A DNA stretch of 9,841 bases. Origin: Acidobacteriota bacterium (GTDB taxonomy: Bacteria > Acidobacteriota > Aminicenantia > UBA2199). The translations under genes were made by a program, and so were the position numbers. Under the pieces are notes generated by a model. That model did not search any database. It worked only from the letters and a program-made list of their open reading frames with translations, and was not told the origin of the DNA. The stretch covers positions 1 through 9,841 of the forward strand of contig JAKAGC010000091.1 in NCBI GenBank assembly GCA_021817755.1. The letters run 5' to 3'. Positions 1 to 5,601 of this stretch are shown here, piece after piece. Numbering within the stretch: position 1 is the first letter of the stretch; every line of letters starts with the position of its first letter.

Positions 1-682
1 ACTTTTCTATCGAGGTTTTCACGCCGTGGCAGCAGTACGTCATCATAACATTGTGAGGGTGCATGATCACGGTGCGATTGAATTCGGCGGAGCAAAACGA
101 GCCTACCTTACAATGGACCTGATTGACGGAATCCCGCTCGATACGTGGTGCAGCAAAATCAAGAAATCTAAAAAAAGATACCGATTAGCATTACCATTGT
201 TTCGTCAGCTAACGGAAGCTCTTTGTGTAGCCCATGAGACCACATTTATAGACGAGTTAGGTTTTGAGGTCAAGGGTGTTATTCATGGAGATGTGAAGCC
301 AGCCAATATCATCGTTGATAAACACAGTGTTGTGCGGCTCATCGACTTTCTTCAGTTAGATGTTCAGCGGCTCATTGACCCACGGGTATTATCCCCAGAG
401 TTGTTAACACCAATGCCTATTACTGCTGCAATGGGAACACCTGGCTTCATGGCCCCAGAACAAGAGCGATACGGCATCACCACGACTGCGACTGACATTT
501 ATAGCCTCGGTATTACCTTTGCGTTCGCCCTTGCCGATAAAAATACAAAAAACCCACTATTCGACTTAGTTTATAATAAAAGTATTCCCAATTCATTTAA
601 GAAGCTAGTGATGAAGATGATTGAAGAAAAGCCGGAGAACCGTCCTCCTAAAATGAGTGATGTACTCCGGGCACTTTGTTAG
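1..682 (+). CDS. Hanks-type Ser/Thr protein kinase, C-terminal part (5' end outside window)
   Basis: The reading frame is open from the first bases, so the gene begins upstream; the GTG at 26 is internal. Counting from that GTG as residue 1, the C-lobe motifs of eukaryote-like kinases appear in order: the catalytic loop HGDVKPAN (87-94) with the catalytic Asp, Lys and Asn; the metal-binding Asp in IDFL (106-109), where the usual DFG glycine is Leu; the activation-segment end GTPGFMAPEQ (137-146); the subdomain IX Asp in TDIYSLG (156-162); and the subdomain XI Arg in NRPP (205-208). It ends just after the kinase fold, with no PASTA or membrane segment behind it. The glycine loop and the ATP-binding Lys lie outside the window. 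As HRD is HGD, it is a non-RD kinase, which in this family suggests control other than activation-loop phosphorylation. Substrate unknown. A small gene and a membrane protein follow on the same strand. Confidence 0.9.
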   Translation, partial: LFYRGFHAVAAVRHHNIVRVHDHGAIEFGGAKRAYLTMDLIDGIPLDTWCSKIKKSKKRYRLALPLFRQLTEALCVAHETTFIDELGFEVKGVIHGDVKPANIIVDKHSVVRLIDFLQLDVQRLIDPRVLSPELLTPMPITAAMGTPGFMAPEQERYGITTTATDIYSLGITFAFALADKNTKNPLFDLVYNKSIPNSFKKLVMKMIEEKPENRPPKMSDVLRALC

Positions 683-760
683 TACACGATGATTAGAGCC
701 CTGGCTAAAAATTCATTGTAACTGACAGCGCTGCACACTGCTTAGTAGGAGGTTTACATA

Positions 761-1037
761 ATGAATGAAAAATCTGTCACATTTAGAGTAGCTGATCTTG
801 GTTTTCCTAAAGGGGGCAGTACTGAAGAAACCATTGATAGGAACCCTGAGGCAGATGTTTCAACAAGCTGGTGGATTACTCAACTGGACTCAACCACTCG
901 ACAATAGGAGTATTCCCCCTGATGAAACGGCACGTATGATAGGAATATCAAAACCTGCCTCTCAGGGATGGTTGTTCCCGTATTACGCTGGTCCTAGAAT
1001 TGCTACAGATTTTAAGGTAGGGATGCAATTAATATAA
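761..1037 (+). pseudogene. small hypothetical gene of ~91 codons with an apparent +1 frameshift
   Basis: A strong ribosome site (AGGAGG, 747-752) precedes ATG 761. That frame reads MNEKSVTFRVADLGFPKG and stops at 907 (48 aa). A second frame, open from before 798 to TAA 1035-1037, carries protein-like sequence to its end (for example FQQAGGLLNW, DETARMIGIS, FPYYAGPRIA) but has no ribosome site of its own. The two join into one 91-residue protein if one G is removed from the G5 run at 812-816 (AAAGGGGGC). The TAA overlaps the AAGGAG ribosome site (1036-1041) of the next gene, as expected for a translationally coupled pair. I do not recognise the family. It may be a real pseudogene, a homopolymer sequencing error, or a recoding site; the last is least likely because a +1 rather than a -1 shift is needed. 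Confidence 0.55.
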
Positions 1038-1046
1038 GGAGTAAAA

Positions 1047-2117
1047 ATGGAAACTATAATTGCGGCGATTATTTCAGCTATTGTTGCGACTCTTGGAGTT
1101 ATCATCACTAATCGTTCACTTCGTATTAATACTTCTATAAAAAACATTGAACTTAATTTGAAAGTTAAAGAACTTATTACTACAACACAGAAGCTAGCAA
1201 ATGAATTAGAGGCTGTCAGACAATCTCAATTTTCAGAAATAATTAGTAAACGTACCGTAATTTACCCAATGCTGTGGAATACTATCCGTCAATATACTTC
1301 AAATTGGAATGATGAAAAAAAGGATATATTATGGGTAAAAGAATTTCTCGATAGTTTGAATAAAATTGATGCTGAAGGAGGTGTCTTCTTTTCTCAAGCA
1401 GTTTATGAAAAATTTCATGCCTTACAATTATTCTTATTCAAGTTAAAAGAACAACTCTCAAATAAAAAATCGAAGAATGTCAACTTACAATCATTAGAAT
1501 ACATTGATACCATTTTCCGAGGACAAGAAGGGAACCCGGGATTGGCTTCATTTTTAAAAGATGATTTAGGAGGTTACCGTAGTTTATCGATTCAGACGAG
1601 ATCGAATATTCAAGAAACAAAATCCAAAAATTTATCAATAAGTTTAAAAAAAGATTATCATAAATTTAAAAAAAATATCAAGAATATTTTCTATAAAACG
1701 AACTTATGCCCACCCCCAGCTATATCCTTTGAGAATTTCATACAGTTAAAATTTTTAAGTCAAGAGTTAAATATCCCTGAAATTGATTTAATAACACAAC
1801 CTATTGGGTTGTATGCCGTTAAATCGATATCAAAAAAAGATCCGGAGTTTATAAAAATTCTTGAAACTATTCAAGAGTTTATTGCTATGGATTTTCTTGA
1901 AGAAGACGACCCACTAAATAATAATGGAAAAATTGATGTAAATGTTAATCTATTTTCAAAAGGTATTATTGATGATTTTTCTTTAATTGGTATTGTTAAT
2001 TTTGCTGAAATAAATTATCAGGTGGACCTTGCCGATTTAAAAATTTTTCCTCCACGTTTTGATAGTGTTTTGGAATTAGCTGCGATAGTTTATACTCGTA
2101 TATCAAAGAAAAAATAG
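1047..2117 (+). CDS. membrane-anchored protein with C-terminal acyl-carrier-like domain lacking the carrier serine
   Basis: 356 residues, ATG 1047, ribosome site AAGGAG five bases upstream and overlapping the previous stop. Residues 3-21 form one hydrophobic helix followed by NRSLR, giving an N-terminal membrane anchor with a cytoplasmic body. Residues 30-65 look like a coiled coil; 66-260 are helical and lysine-rich, family not recognised. From about 266 the sequence resembles a stand-alone carrier protein: helix one (ILETIQEFIAMDF), a loop with DDPLNNNGKID, then LFSKGIIDDFSLIGIVNF (302-319) and FPPRFDSVLELAAIV (334-348). In carrier proteins the helix-II motif is DS(F/L)xLxxLV, with Ser carrying 4'-phosphopantetheine; here that position is Asp310. 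The fold call rests on motif pattern by eye. The domain probably cannot be charged and may act as a binding or scaffold module. The gene is much more AT-rich than the kinase gene. Confidence 0.7.
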   Translation: METIIAAIISAIVATLGVIITNRSLRINTSIKNIELNLKVKELITTTQKLANELEAVRQSQFSEIISKRTVIYPMLWNTIRQYTSNWNDEKKDILWVKEFLDSLNKIDAEGGVFFSQAVYEKFHALQLFLFKLKEQLSNKKSKNVNLQSLEYIDTIFRGQEGNPGLASFLKDDLGGYRSLSIQTRSNIQETKSKNLSISLKKDYHKFKKNIKNIFYKTNLCPPPAISFENFIQLKFLSQELNIPEIDLITQPIGLYAVKSISKKDPEFIKILETIQEFIAMDFLEEDDPLNNNGKIDVNVNLFSKGIIDDFSLIGIVNFAEINYQVDLADLKIFPPRFDSVLELAAIVYTRISKKK

Positions 2118-2451
2118 AGATTGTACTAATTTTTGTGTTTGTTGTGTAATAATAGACTACTCAAGGAAAAATAAGAAGCGGATTATCATTTATTTGACAA
2201 CATCAGTTAAAGAGTTAAATAATGAGGATTTGCATACCGAACATTAATTCAAGAACAGGTATCGATTTTTATTTTTTTTACCTTCCAGCCTTTCCTTTTT
2301 TTTAATAGAGTTTTTATTATAAGATGACATTTTTTACTATTTTTAATTATGTCAGCCTCATTCTCCATCATCACATGGAGTTAATACTCTTCGGATGACA
2401 AAATCTATTTTTTGCTGCAAAGTAGCGGGTGAGCAAAACTCTCCTTAGCAT

Positions 2452-2788
2452 TCATTCCTGACTAAACTCGTTTTGATGCATTGATTCATAGAGAAGTGGA
2501 TAATCCGCGCCCCAAACACGTCTATTTATACTGTTTTCAGTTTTTTCTAACTGGTTATAGTGGGCTAAAGTATAACTAAAATCTAACAATTTCACAGGTT
2601 AATGCTTTCGACCTTGCAATGAATTTTTTAGGGAGTGAGTGTATTTTATCAATACTAACTCTTGCGAGCATCATATATCGCATGAGCCCTATGAATTGAA
2701 CCTGGGCTCTATAAATAAAAATTCCCCAATTTAGCAGGGTCTGACTATACCGAGTTTGAACCGCTTCTATCGAATAGTCGCCAATAAC
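2452..2788 (-). pseudogene. possible decayed minus-strand gene in two frames
   Basis: On the minus strand a 47-codon frame (2595 to 2452, possible GTG start, TGA stop) has protein-like residues, including YTLAHYNQLEKT and NRRVWGADYPLLYESM. An overlapping upstream frame (open from 2788 to the TAG at 2576-2578) reads in part QTLLNWGIFIYRAQ and LARVSIDKIHSLPKKF. Joined by a frameshift in the overlap (2576-2595), they would give a C-terminal fragment of roughly 105-110 residues. Neither piece has a ribosome site, and the 70-codon open stretch could arise by chance in DNA of this composition. I do not recognise the family. The 47-codon piece is the more persuasive. Treat this as a remnant to be tested by protein search. 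Confidence 0.25.
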
Positions 2789-2847
2789 TTATATTCAATG
2801 CTTAATTGGGATTAGAAATCAATGAAGAAGCTATATATTTAAAAAAT

Positions 2848-2876
2848 TTGTAAAACCCACTGCTTTGTGGTAATAT
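2848..2876 (+). promoter_or_regulatory. candidate sigma-70-like promoter for the YdeI-family gene
   Basis: TTGTAA (2848-2853) and TAATAT (2871-2876) are separated by 17 bases, each matching four of six consensus positions. TGG directly precedes the -10 box, giving an extended -10. The transcript would start near 2883 and leave a leader of about 110 bases before the gene at 2997. The match is modest. Confidence 0.35.
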
Positions 2877-2996
2877 GTGAAATGAGCAAAAAAACACGAA
2901 TTACGTATAGTTATGGTTATGTGGACCTCGCGGGTGCACACAAACTATTCGCGATCGCTGTTTTCCTAATCCTTATATAACCGGAGGGATAAACCC

Positions 2997-3560
2997 ATGA
3001 ATAATAATACCACCATTATGGAATTTGCTAATCGTGAAATATTCAGGAATTGGCTACAAAAAAATCATGATACTTCAGACAGCATCTGGATTCTATTTAC
3101 AAAAGGCGATAAAGCTTTTACTGCAACCGATGCACTCGAAGAAGCACTATGCTTCGGATGGATTGATGGAGTAATGAAATCAATAGATGAAAAGACCTAT
3201 AAGAAATATTTTTCAAGAAGAAAAAATAAAGAGAATTGGTCGGAGAAAAATAAAAAGATTTATAATAAACTGAAAGAAGAAAACCTGATCACACCGGCTG
3301 GAATAGAAGCATTTAAGGGAAACGCAGATGAAGGAAATAAAAACGATAAAGACCAAAAAAATAAAATGAACATTGACATATTGGTGGATGTATTGAAAGA
3401 TGATGGTGACGTACTGAAGCTTTTTGAAGAAACACCACCCTCAAGGCAAAAACAATTAGCGGGTTTCTATTGCGAGGCAAAAAGCGAAGAAACAAGAAAA
3501 AAAAGAAAACAAAAGATAATGGATGCCTTAATCACTAACAATAAAGGAATGCTGTATTGA
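2997..3560 (+). CDS. YdeI/OmpD-associated family protein (bacteriocin-protection-like)
   Basis: 187 residues, a usual length for this family. ATG 2997 has a GGAGGG ribosome site at 2983-2988. Family marks seen are EEALCFGWIDG (48-58), followed by a basic stretch with YFSRRKNKENWSEKN (71-85) and LITPAGIEAF (97-106), which match the conserved 'ALCFGWIDG...RR...WS..N......G.mtpaG' pattern. The C-terminal third is helical and strongly charged. There is no signal peptide or membrane segment, so it should be cytoplasmic. Family members have been linked to bacteriocin or cationic peptide tolerance and to OmpD in enterobacteria, but the biochemical role is not well defined. It appears monocistronic, with a candidate promoter upstream and the first unit of the tandem repeat array starting 66 bases after the stop. 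Confidence 0.85.
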   Translation: MNNNTTIMEFANREIFRNWLQKNHDTSDSIWILFTKGDKAFTATDALEEALCFGWIDGVMKSIDEKTYKKYFSRRKNKENWSEKNKKIYNKLKEENLITPAGIEAFKGNADEGNKNDKDQKNKMNIDILVDVLKDDGDVLKLFEETPPSRQKQLAGFYCEAKSEETRKKRKQKIMDALITNNKGMLY

Positions 3561-3630
3561 CTTTCACATAATAATCGTGTTTTGATTGACACAAAATTGG
3601 AAAACAATTATTACTGCCACCAATAAGCAA

Positions 3631-3652
3631 AACCCCTTTTGAAAAAGGGGTT
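3631..3652. terminator. 9-bp hairpin at the head of copy A, after the YdeI-family gene
   Basis: AACCCCTTT (3631-3639) pairs with AAAGGGGTT (3644-3652) around a TGAA loop. The plus-strand continuation is TTCTGC, not a T run, while the minus-strand continuation is TTTTGC. It may terminate or protect the 3' end of the upstream transcript, but it is not a classical plus-strand terminator. Confidence 0.45.
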
Positions 3653-3824
3653 CTGCACTCCCTAAAACTTCTGCTAATTACTGGATTAAATTTTTCTTTA
3701 CATTTTTATAGCATCTACAAATAAAGAAAAAATCCGAAATCATACTCCCGGTTTGAATTTAAAAATGCTCTTACGCAATTTATTCGGGCTTTTTCAAAAA
3801 AAACGGGGTCTAAATAACTATTAG

Positions 3825-3850
3825 GGTCGAATTTTGGGACGATTTATACT
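3825..3850 (+). promoter_or_regulatory. conserved GGTCGA-N14-TATACT box, copy A
   Basis: TATACT (3845-3850) is a good -10 match, and GGTCGA (3825-3830) sits where a -35 element or activator site would be. The 14-base gap is identical in all three copies. The predicted start is near 3857, about 42 bases before the short ORF. Confidence 0.4.
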
Positions 3851-3898
3851 ACTGCTTTCATGTTGATTCAAAAAAATCATTGTGAGGGTCGAAAAAAA

Positions 3899-3961
3899 AT
3901 GAATCTATTAAGCAGTAAAAGGTTTGATATTAAAAAAAACCAATTTTACAAAGCCCATTAA
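3899..3961 (+). CDS. possible 20-residue leader or small peptide, copy A
   Basis: ATG 3899 opens a 20-codon frame (MNLLSSKRF...NQFYKAH) ending in TAA 3959-3961, with GAGGG at 3884-3888 as a possible ribosome site. The copy B version is the same length, has only substitutions, and ends identically. The peptide is basic and has no hydrophobic segment. It may be a translated leader, a peptide gene, or simply the duplicated 5' end of the gene at 4616/4670. Confidence 0.3.
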   Translation: MNLLSSKRFDIKKNQFYKAH

Positions 3962-3986
3962 TCGAATTAATGCCTCCGGCGGGCAA

Positions 3987-4008
3987 AACCCCTTTTGAAA
4001 AAAGGGTT
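3987..4008. terminator. hairpin at the head of copy B
   Basis: Same element as in copy A, with one mismatch in the stem (C3992 against A4003). It lies 25 bases after the stop of the copy A short ORF, where a 3'-end hairpin of a small transcript would be expected. Confidence 0.4.
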
Positions 4009-4182
4009 CTGCACTCACTAAAACTTCTGTTAATTACTGGATTAAATTTTTCTTTACATTTTTATAGCATCTACAAATAAAAAAAAGGTCCGAAATCATG
4101 CCCCCGGTTTGAATTTAAAAATGCTCTTATTTCTATATATTCGGGGTTTTTCAAAAAGAGATTGGGTCTGAATAATTATTAG

Positions 4183-4208
4183 GGTCGAATTTTCGGACGA
4201 TTTATACT
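4183..4208 (+). promoter_or_regulatory. conserved GGTCGA-N14-TATACT box, copy B
   Basis: GGTCGA (4183-4188) and TATACT (4203-4208) keep the same 14-base gap as in copies A and C, although the sequence between has changed. Predicted start near 4215. Confidence 0.4.
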
Positions 4209-4257
4209 ACCATTTTCATGTTGATTCAAAAAAACCAATGTGAGGTTCGACAACGAA

Positions 4258-4320
4258 ATGAATCTATTTTACAGTAAACGGTTTGAGAGTGAAAAAAACC
4301 AATTTTACAAAGCCCATTAA
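4258..4320 (+). CDS. possible 20-residue leader or small peptide, copy B
   Basis: ATG 4258 to TAA 4320 (MNLFYSKRF...NQFYKAH). It is aligned without gaps to the copy A peptide; differences are concentrated in the middle while both ends are kept. The sequence upstream of the ATG differs in length by one base between copies, so only the part from the ATG onward is kept in frame. Confidence 0.3.
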   Translation: MNLFYSKRFESEKNQFYKAH

Positions 4321-4345
4321 TCAGATTAATGCCTCCGGCGGGCAA

Positions 4346-4367
4346 AACCCCTTTTGAAAAAGGGGTT
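4346..4367. terminator. hairpin at the head of copy C
   Basis: AACCCCTTT (4346-4354) and AAAGGGGTT (4359-4367) form an intact 9-bp stem after the copy B short ORF. There is no T run downstream on the plus strand. Confidence 0.4.
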
Positions 4368-4541
4368 CTGCACTCCCTAAAACTTCTGTTAATTATTGGA
4401 TTTTATTTTTCTTTTCTTTTTTATAGTATCTACAAACATATCAAAGGTCCGAAATCATGATTCGGGTCTAAATACGAAAATGCTCATAATTCAATATATT
4501 CGGGGTTTTTCAAAATGAGACGGGGTCTAAATAATGATAAT

Positions 4542-4567
4542 GGTCGAATTTTAGGGCAATCTATACT
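4542..4567 (+). promoter_or_regulatory. conserved GGTCGA-N14-TATACT box, likely promoter of the secreted-protein gene
   Basis: GGTCGA (4542-4547) and TATACT (4562-4567) keep the 14-base gap. A start near 4574 would give a leader of about 95 bases before ATG 4670. The lack of a TTGACA-like -35 suggests an activator or a non-housekeeping sigma factor recognising the GGTC motif. Confidence 0.45.
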
Positions 4568-4660
4568 ACTATTTTTATGTCGATTCAAAAAAATCAATCT
4601 GAGGGTCGATAAAAAATGAATCTATTAAACATTAAAAAGTTTGATTTTGATAAAAACAAA

Positions 4661-4666
4661 GGAGGT
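4661..4666 (+). promoter_or_regulatory. ribosome binding site that sets the start at 4670
   Basis: GGAGGT lies three bases before ATG 4670, directly in front of a signal-peptide sequence. The alternative in-frame ATG 4616 lies inside repeat copy C and would place 18 charged residues before the signal peptide, so 4670 is preferred. Confidence 0.8.
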
Positions 4667-4669
4667 AAT

Positions 4670-5176
4670 ATGAAGAAGAAAATCTTTATCTTTACAGTAT
4701 TAATTGGTGTTATCATTTATGGGATATCCATTTTTGCTGAAGATAATCTTGTAAACACCGTTGAAACTAAAATCAAATCTCTCACGGATTCCTTTACATG
4801 CGAAAAACATACGGATGCAAATTTCAAAGAGGGCTATTCAGCTCTGATGGATGCAATGACTCTTACTCTCAAAGTATCCAACTTCCAAGCAGAACTGAAA
4901 GACAATATTTCCAAAGCTCAAGAACTGTTTCAAAAATCACTATTTAACCCACAAGCCATTCAATTGCTAAAAGAAACGTACCGCAAAATTAATAATGGTA
5001 ATGATTTCCAGCAACCGGAAGATGTGAAAAGTATCAAAGAAGCCCAGGATTATTGTTTCAAATGGCTAAATAAATCACTGGAAAACCTGAAAAATGAAAA
5101 ACCAGGAGAGGCATTTAAATGCATGCTAAATACTGCCATTTTTATTGTGACTCCTATTGAAAAACACGAAGAATAA
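4670..5176 (+). CDS. small secreted helical protein, family not recognised
   Basis: 168 residues from ATG 4670. Residues 1-23 form a signal peptide (MKKK, then IFIFTVLIGVIIYGISIF) with likely cleavage near IFA-EDN. The mature part is predominantly helical and polar, with possible amphipathic helices at 55-95 and 119-142, and three cysteines (44, 129, 151), an odd number for an exported protein. A hydrophobic patch (TAIFIVTPI, 155-163) lies at the C-terminus. There is no lipobox. Expression is likely driven from the promoter in repeat copy C, and an intrinsic terminator follows 35 bases after the stop. An alternative start at 4616 in the same frame would fuse on the short repeat-encoded peptide (MNLLNIKKFDFDK). 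Function unknown; the elaborate upstream region suggests tight or variable control. Confidence 0.75.
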   Translation: MKKKIFIFTVLIGVIIYGISIFAEDNLVNTVETKIKSLTDSFTCEKHTDANFKEGYSALMDAMTLTLKVSNFQAELKDNISKAQELFQKSLFNPQAIQLLKETYRKINNGNDFQQPEDVKSIKEAQDYCFKWLNKSLENLKNEKPGEAFKCMLNTAIFIVTPIEKHEE

Positions 5177-5210
5177 TCAAACCATTGAATCTGATTTTGA
5201 TTTTAATCCA

Positions 5211-5238
5211 AAAGGGCGAGTTATAATCGCCCTTTTTT
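5211..5238 (+). terminator. intrinsic terminator of the secreted-protein gene
   Basis: AAAGGGCGA (5211-5219) pairs with TCGCCCTTT (5227-5235) around a 7-base loop, and the T run continues to 5238. It is a classical rho-independent terminator, and its A/T flanks could also serve the minus strand. Confidence 0.9.
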
Positions 5239-5601
5239 ATTTAATCATTATTTTTCAATCGATAGTTTTAACAAGTATATTAATAGCCTTACAAATATAA
5301 GATATCAGTTTAATCCAGGATTAATACTTATTTACTTCGAACCGATTAATAAAATCCCCAAAATATGTACAATTTTATAAACAAATAAAACCGGTTTATA
5401 ATCCTTTCAAAATTTTATATCATACACTCTAAATATCCAATAGCCCGGGAATACTATCTTATAACGATTTTGACAATTACTACATAATTGTGACTATATG
5501 GCAAATTTATTGCAAGTAAATATTTCAAAATGGCAAACACATATTTTTTTCTCAGAAATGATGCCGGCACCGGGTGAGAATTCATCACATTTGGAGGAAT
5601 T
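5239..5601. other. AT-rich intergenic region before the LRR gene
   Basis: No gene is seen in this 363-base stretch. It holds a candidate promoter (5470-5500) and the ribosome site GGAGGA (5593-5598) of the LRR gene. No copy of the 357-bp unit is present here. Confidence 0.6.
5470..5500 (+). promoter_or_regulatory. candidate promoter of the LRR-protein gene
   Basis: TTGACA (5470-5475) is a perfect -35 box. The best -10 is TATATG (5495-5500), at a long 19-base spacing. The leader would be about 95 bases. The weak -10 and spacing make this tentative. Confidence 0.3.

Larger units (their letters stand above)
2118..2996. other. long AT-rich intergenic region
   Basis: This 879-base stretch has no convincing intact gene. 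It holds T-rich tracts around 2267-2330 on the plus strand, a possible decayed minus-strand gene (2452-2788), a candidate promoter at 2848-2876, and a single GCGATCGC palindrome at 2951-2958. No terminator with a T run was seen just after the carrier-like gene. Confidence 0.6.
3627..3982 (+). repeat. tandem ~357-bp unit, copy A
   Basis: First of three head-to-tail diverged copies (356 bases). Order within the unit: a GC-stem hairpin, a conserved AT-rich tract (GGATTAAATTTTTC, TAGCATCTACAAA), the GGTC-type motifs, a TATACT box, a 20-codon ORF, a CATTAAT-cga-ATTAATG inverted repeat across its stop, then GCCTCCGGCGG. In this copy the first GGTC motif is altered to AATC and the second to GGTT. 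Confidence 0.9.
3983..4341 (+). repeat. tandem ~357-bp unit, copy B
   Basis: Second copy (359 bases), very similar to copy A by eye along its whole length, with scattered substitutions and a few small indels. The hairpin has one stem change (C3992 faces A4003). The 20-codon ORF is kept without indel. Confidence 0.9.
4342..4660 (+). repeat. tandem ~357-bp unit, copy C, truncated into the secreted-protein gene
   Basis: Third copy. It matches A and B from the hairpin to about the tenth codon of the short ORF (ATG 4616). It then departs from them and runs in the same frame into GGAGGT and the start of the secreted protein at 4670. All five GGTC motifs are intact here (4446, 4465, 4524, 4542, 4604), making it the best preserved regulatory copy. 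Confidence 0.88.

Noticed and set aside
812..816. Programmed -1 ribosomal frameshift
   Set aside because: The downstream frame is reached by +1 (or -2), not by the usual -1 slip on such a run.
2249..2371. 40-codon minus-strand ORF rich in lysine
   Set aside because: Its lysines come from plus-strand T tracts, there is no ribosome site, and the sequence does not look like a folded protein.
2684..2709. GAGCCC/GGGCTC inverted repeat as a terminator
   Set aside because: Only six pairs around a 14-base loop, with no T run on either side.
2951..2958. GCGATCGC as a cyanobacterial HIP1 site
   Set aside because: A single copy in nearly 10 kb; HIP1-rich genomes carry many, so this is not evidence of origin.
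2882..2980. 32-codon plus-strand ORF just before the YdeI-family gene
   Set aside because: No ribosome site, ordinary length for chance, and it lies in the predicted leader of the next gene.
3627..4660. CRISPR array
   Set aside because: The repeats are long (~357 bases) and contiguous, with no short repeat/unique spacer alternation.
4616..4669. ATG 4616 as the normal start of the secreted protein
   Set aside because: It belongs to the repeated unit and would put 18 polar residues before a clear signal peptide, while ATG 4670 has its own GGAGGT. It is kept only as a possible alternative form.
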